From: AWTP1-13 sp963814055
GTDB lineage: Bacteria; Pseudomonadota; Alphaproteobacteria; Rhizobiales; Hyphomicrobiaceae
Reading direction: 5' to 3'
Length of the DNA stretch: 64,000 nucleotides
Assembly: GCA_963814055.1 (NCBI GenBank)
Contig: CAWFBJ010000014.1
Coordinates: forward strand, 1-64,000
Position numbers and translations under genes: made by a program. The notes below the pieces were generated by a model. That model was given only the letters and a program-made list of their open reading frames with translations, was not told where the DNA came from and did no database searches. This document shows positions 62,966 to 64,000 of this stretch, in pieces. Positions within the stretch are counted from its first letter, which is position 1, and every line of letters starts with the position of its first letter.

Positions 62966-64000
62966 ATGGACTCGCTGATCACGGCCGCAGCGCGGGCACT
63001 GGCGGCGGGCGATCCCCTCGGTGCACTACAGCGGGTCGCCCTGCGTGGCGATGCACCTGCGCTTGCGCTGCGCGGCATCGCCATGGCGCAGCTCGGCGAC
63101 TTCGTCCGCGCCAAAGCGCTGCTGCAAGGTGCGGCGCGCGCCTTCGGTCCGAAGGAGACGGTGGCTCGCGCGCGCTGTGTCGTCGCCGAGGCCGAGATCG
63201 CGCTCGTCTCGCGCGATCTGCACTGGCCGGCAAAGGCCCTCGACGCGGCGCGGGCGACGCTCGAGGAGCGCGGCGATCGGCTGAACGCCGCGCATGCGCG
63301 ATTTCTCGAGGTCCGGCGCCTGCTGCTGATCGGGCGCCTCGACGAGGCCGAGCGTAAACTCGCCGAGCTCGATCCCGAACCTTTCCCGCCCGCGTCCAGA
63401 GCCGCTCACGAGCTGGTCGTTGCAGGCATCGCCATCCGGCGCCTCAGGACGAAGACGGCGCGGGCCGCACTCGTCCGGGCCGGGCGCGCCGCACGCGAGG
63501 CAGGCATTCCTGCGCTGATGGCGGAGGTCGAAAGCACATCCCTGGTTCTGGACACGCCCGCGGCGCGTCTGATTGCGCGCGGCGAGGAGCGGCCACTCCT
63601 GCTCGAGGAGGTCGAGGCGCTGCTGGCGTCGAAGGCGCTTGTCGTGGACGCGTGCCGTTATGTGGTGCGCAACACGGGTACGGTGGTCTCGCTCGCCAGG
63701 CGTCCGGTTCTGTTCACGCTCGCACGCGTGCTGGCCGAGGCATGGCCCGCTGACGTGTCGAGAGGCGCGCTGCTCGTGCGGACATTCCGGGCGAAGCATG
63801 TCGATGAATCGCATCGCGCGCGGTTGCGCGTCGAAATCGGCCGGCTGCGCAAGACACTACGGACACTGGCCGACGTCAGCGCGACGACGGACGGATTTGC
63901 ACTGGTGCCGCGCCGCGCACGCGAGGTCGTCGTGCTGGCGCGGCCCGTCGAGGAGGAGCATGCGGCGGTGCTCGCCTTCCTGGCCGACGGCGAGTCGTGG
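62966..64000 (+). CDS. TPR/winged-helix regulatory protein, partial (runs off the right edge)
   Basis: From ATG 62966 the frame is open for 345 codons to the end of the window: MDSLITAAARALAAGDPLGA, a helical TPR-like region (LALRGIAMAQLGDFVRAKAL, ARATLEERGDRLNAAHARFL, EVRRLLLIGRLDEAERKLAE), then a winged-helix part (RPVLFTLARVLAEAWPADVS, HRARLRVEIGRLRKTLRTLA, TTDGFALVPR) like the DNA-binding domain of OmpR/BTAD regulators. It is divergent from DUF899, so it may control it. The C-terminus is not in the window. Confidence 0.7.
   Translation, partial: MDSLITAAARALAAGDPLGALQRVALRGDAPALALRGIAMAQLGDFVRAKALLQGAARAFGPKETVARARCVVAEAEIALVSRDLHWPAKALDAARATLEERGDRLNAAHARFLEVRRLLLIGRLDEAERKLAELDPEPFPPASRAAHELVVAGIAIRRLRTKTARAALVRAGRAAREAGIPALMAEVESTSLVLDTPAARLIARGEERPLLLEEVEALLASKALVVDACRYVVRNTGTVVSLARRPVLFTLARVLAEAWPADVSRGALLVRTFRAKHVDESHRARLRVEIGRLRKTLRTLADVSATTDGFALVPRRAREVVVLARPVEEEHAAVLAFLADGESW

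Overview
The window is GC-rich DNA from an alphaproteobacterium, most likely a Hyphomicrobiales member near Bradyrhizobium or the Xanthobacteraceae. The signs are TRAP and tripartite tricarboxylate (TTT) transporters, F420-type and CoA-dependent aromatic or fatty acid enzymes, typical Rhizobiales small proteins (GFA, DUF899, DUF2214, CsbD, DUF3455), and an intergenic palindromic repeat whose chance reading frame gives the MSALPPKADI string I recall from hypothetical Bradyrhizobium-type proteins. There is no rRNA, no CRISPR array and no complete tRNA.

Region 1 (1 to about 19.3 kb) looks like a decaying mobile island. It holds broken genes (FkbM methyltransferase, metallophosphoesterase, truncated bactofilin, response regulator, GGDEF-EAL protein, sugar-phosphate mutarotase, IS110 transposase), five copies of the dispersed repeat, an orphan ParA ATPase, and a serine recombinase fused to a DUF488-like domain with probable binding sites in front of it. 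Intact genes include PsiE, a diguanylate cyclase, a MetE-like protein, a lectin-like secreted protein and a DUF3455 protein. It ends at a 3' half of a tRNA-Lys(CTT) gene at 19.26-19.31 kb, the usual scar of tRNA-targeted integration.

Region 2 (19.3-27 kb) is a minus-strand catabolic block: TRAP transporter (dctP, dctQ, dctM), a Rieske ferredoxin-like protein, two metal-dependent amidohydrolase-family proteins, a luciferase-like F420-type oxidoreductase and a PPOX-class F420-type protein. It reads as uptake and breakdown of an organic acid.

Region 3 (27-33 kb) is the most unusual part. Four copies of an unnamed secreted two-cysteine protein family surround a secreted caspase-like protein; a fifth copy is at 18.4 kb. 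The caspase-like protein and the small secreted protein after it end in the same Cys-rich tail (KCFxFxGRQFCP). I see no named system for this set.

Region 4 (33-41.8 kb) has a possible glycan locus (toroid-like protein, DegT aminotransferase, GNAT, lysylphosphatidylglycerol-synthase-type membrane protein), then an FAH-family hydrolase, an L,D-transpeptidase and a Gfo/Idh/MocA dehydrogenase. Region 5 (41.8-47.7 kb) encodes TctA, TctB, TctC, an aromatic acyl-CoA ligase and a salicylyl-CoA-5-hydroxylase-like monooxygenase, all interrupted by about 29 one-base indels, mostly insertions, while both flanks are clean. This may be a local sequence-quality problem.

Region 6 (47.7-64 kb) is mostly ordinary: a protease-fold protein without its catalytic residues, a tandem pair of 42-residue secreted peptides that are identical in protein, a serine hydrolase, an M19 dipeptidase, a TPR protein, a UDG-fold protein, a nitroreductase, 3-hydroxyacyl-CoA dehydrogenase, NDP-forming acyl-CoA synthetase, CsbD, a D-2-hydroxyacid dehydrogenase, GFA, DUF899 and a TPR/winged-helix regulator that runs off the right edge.
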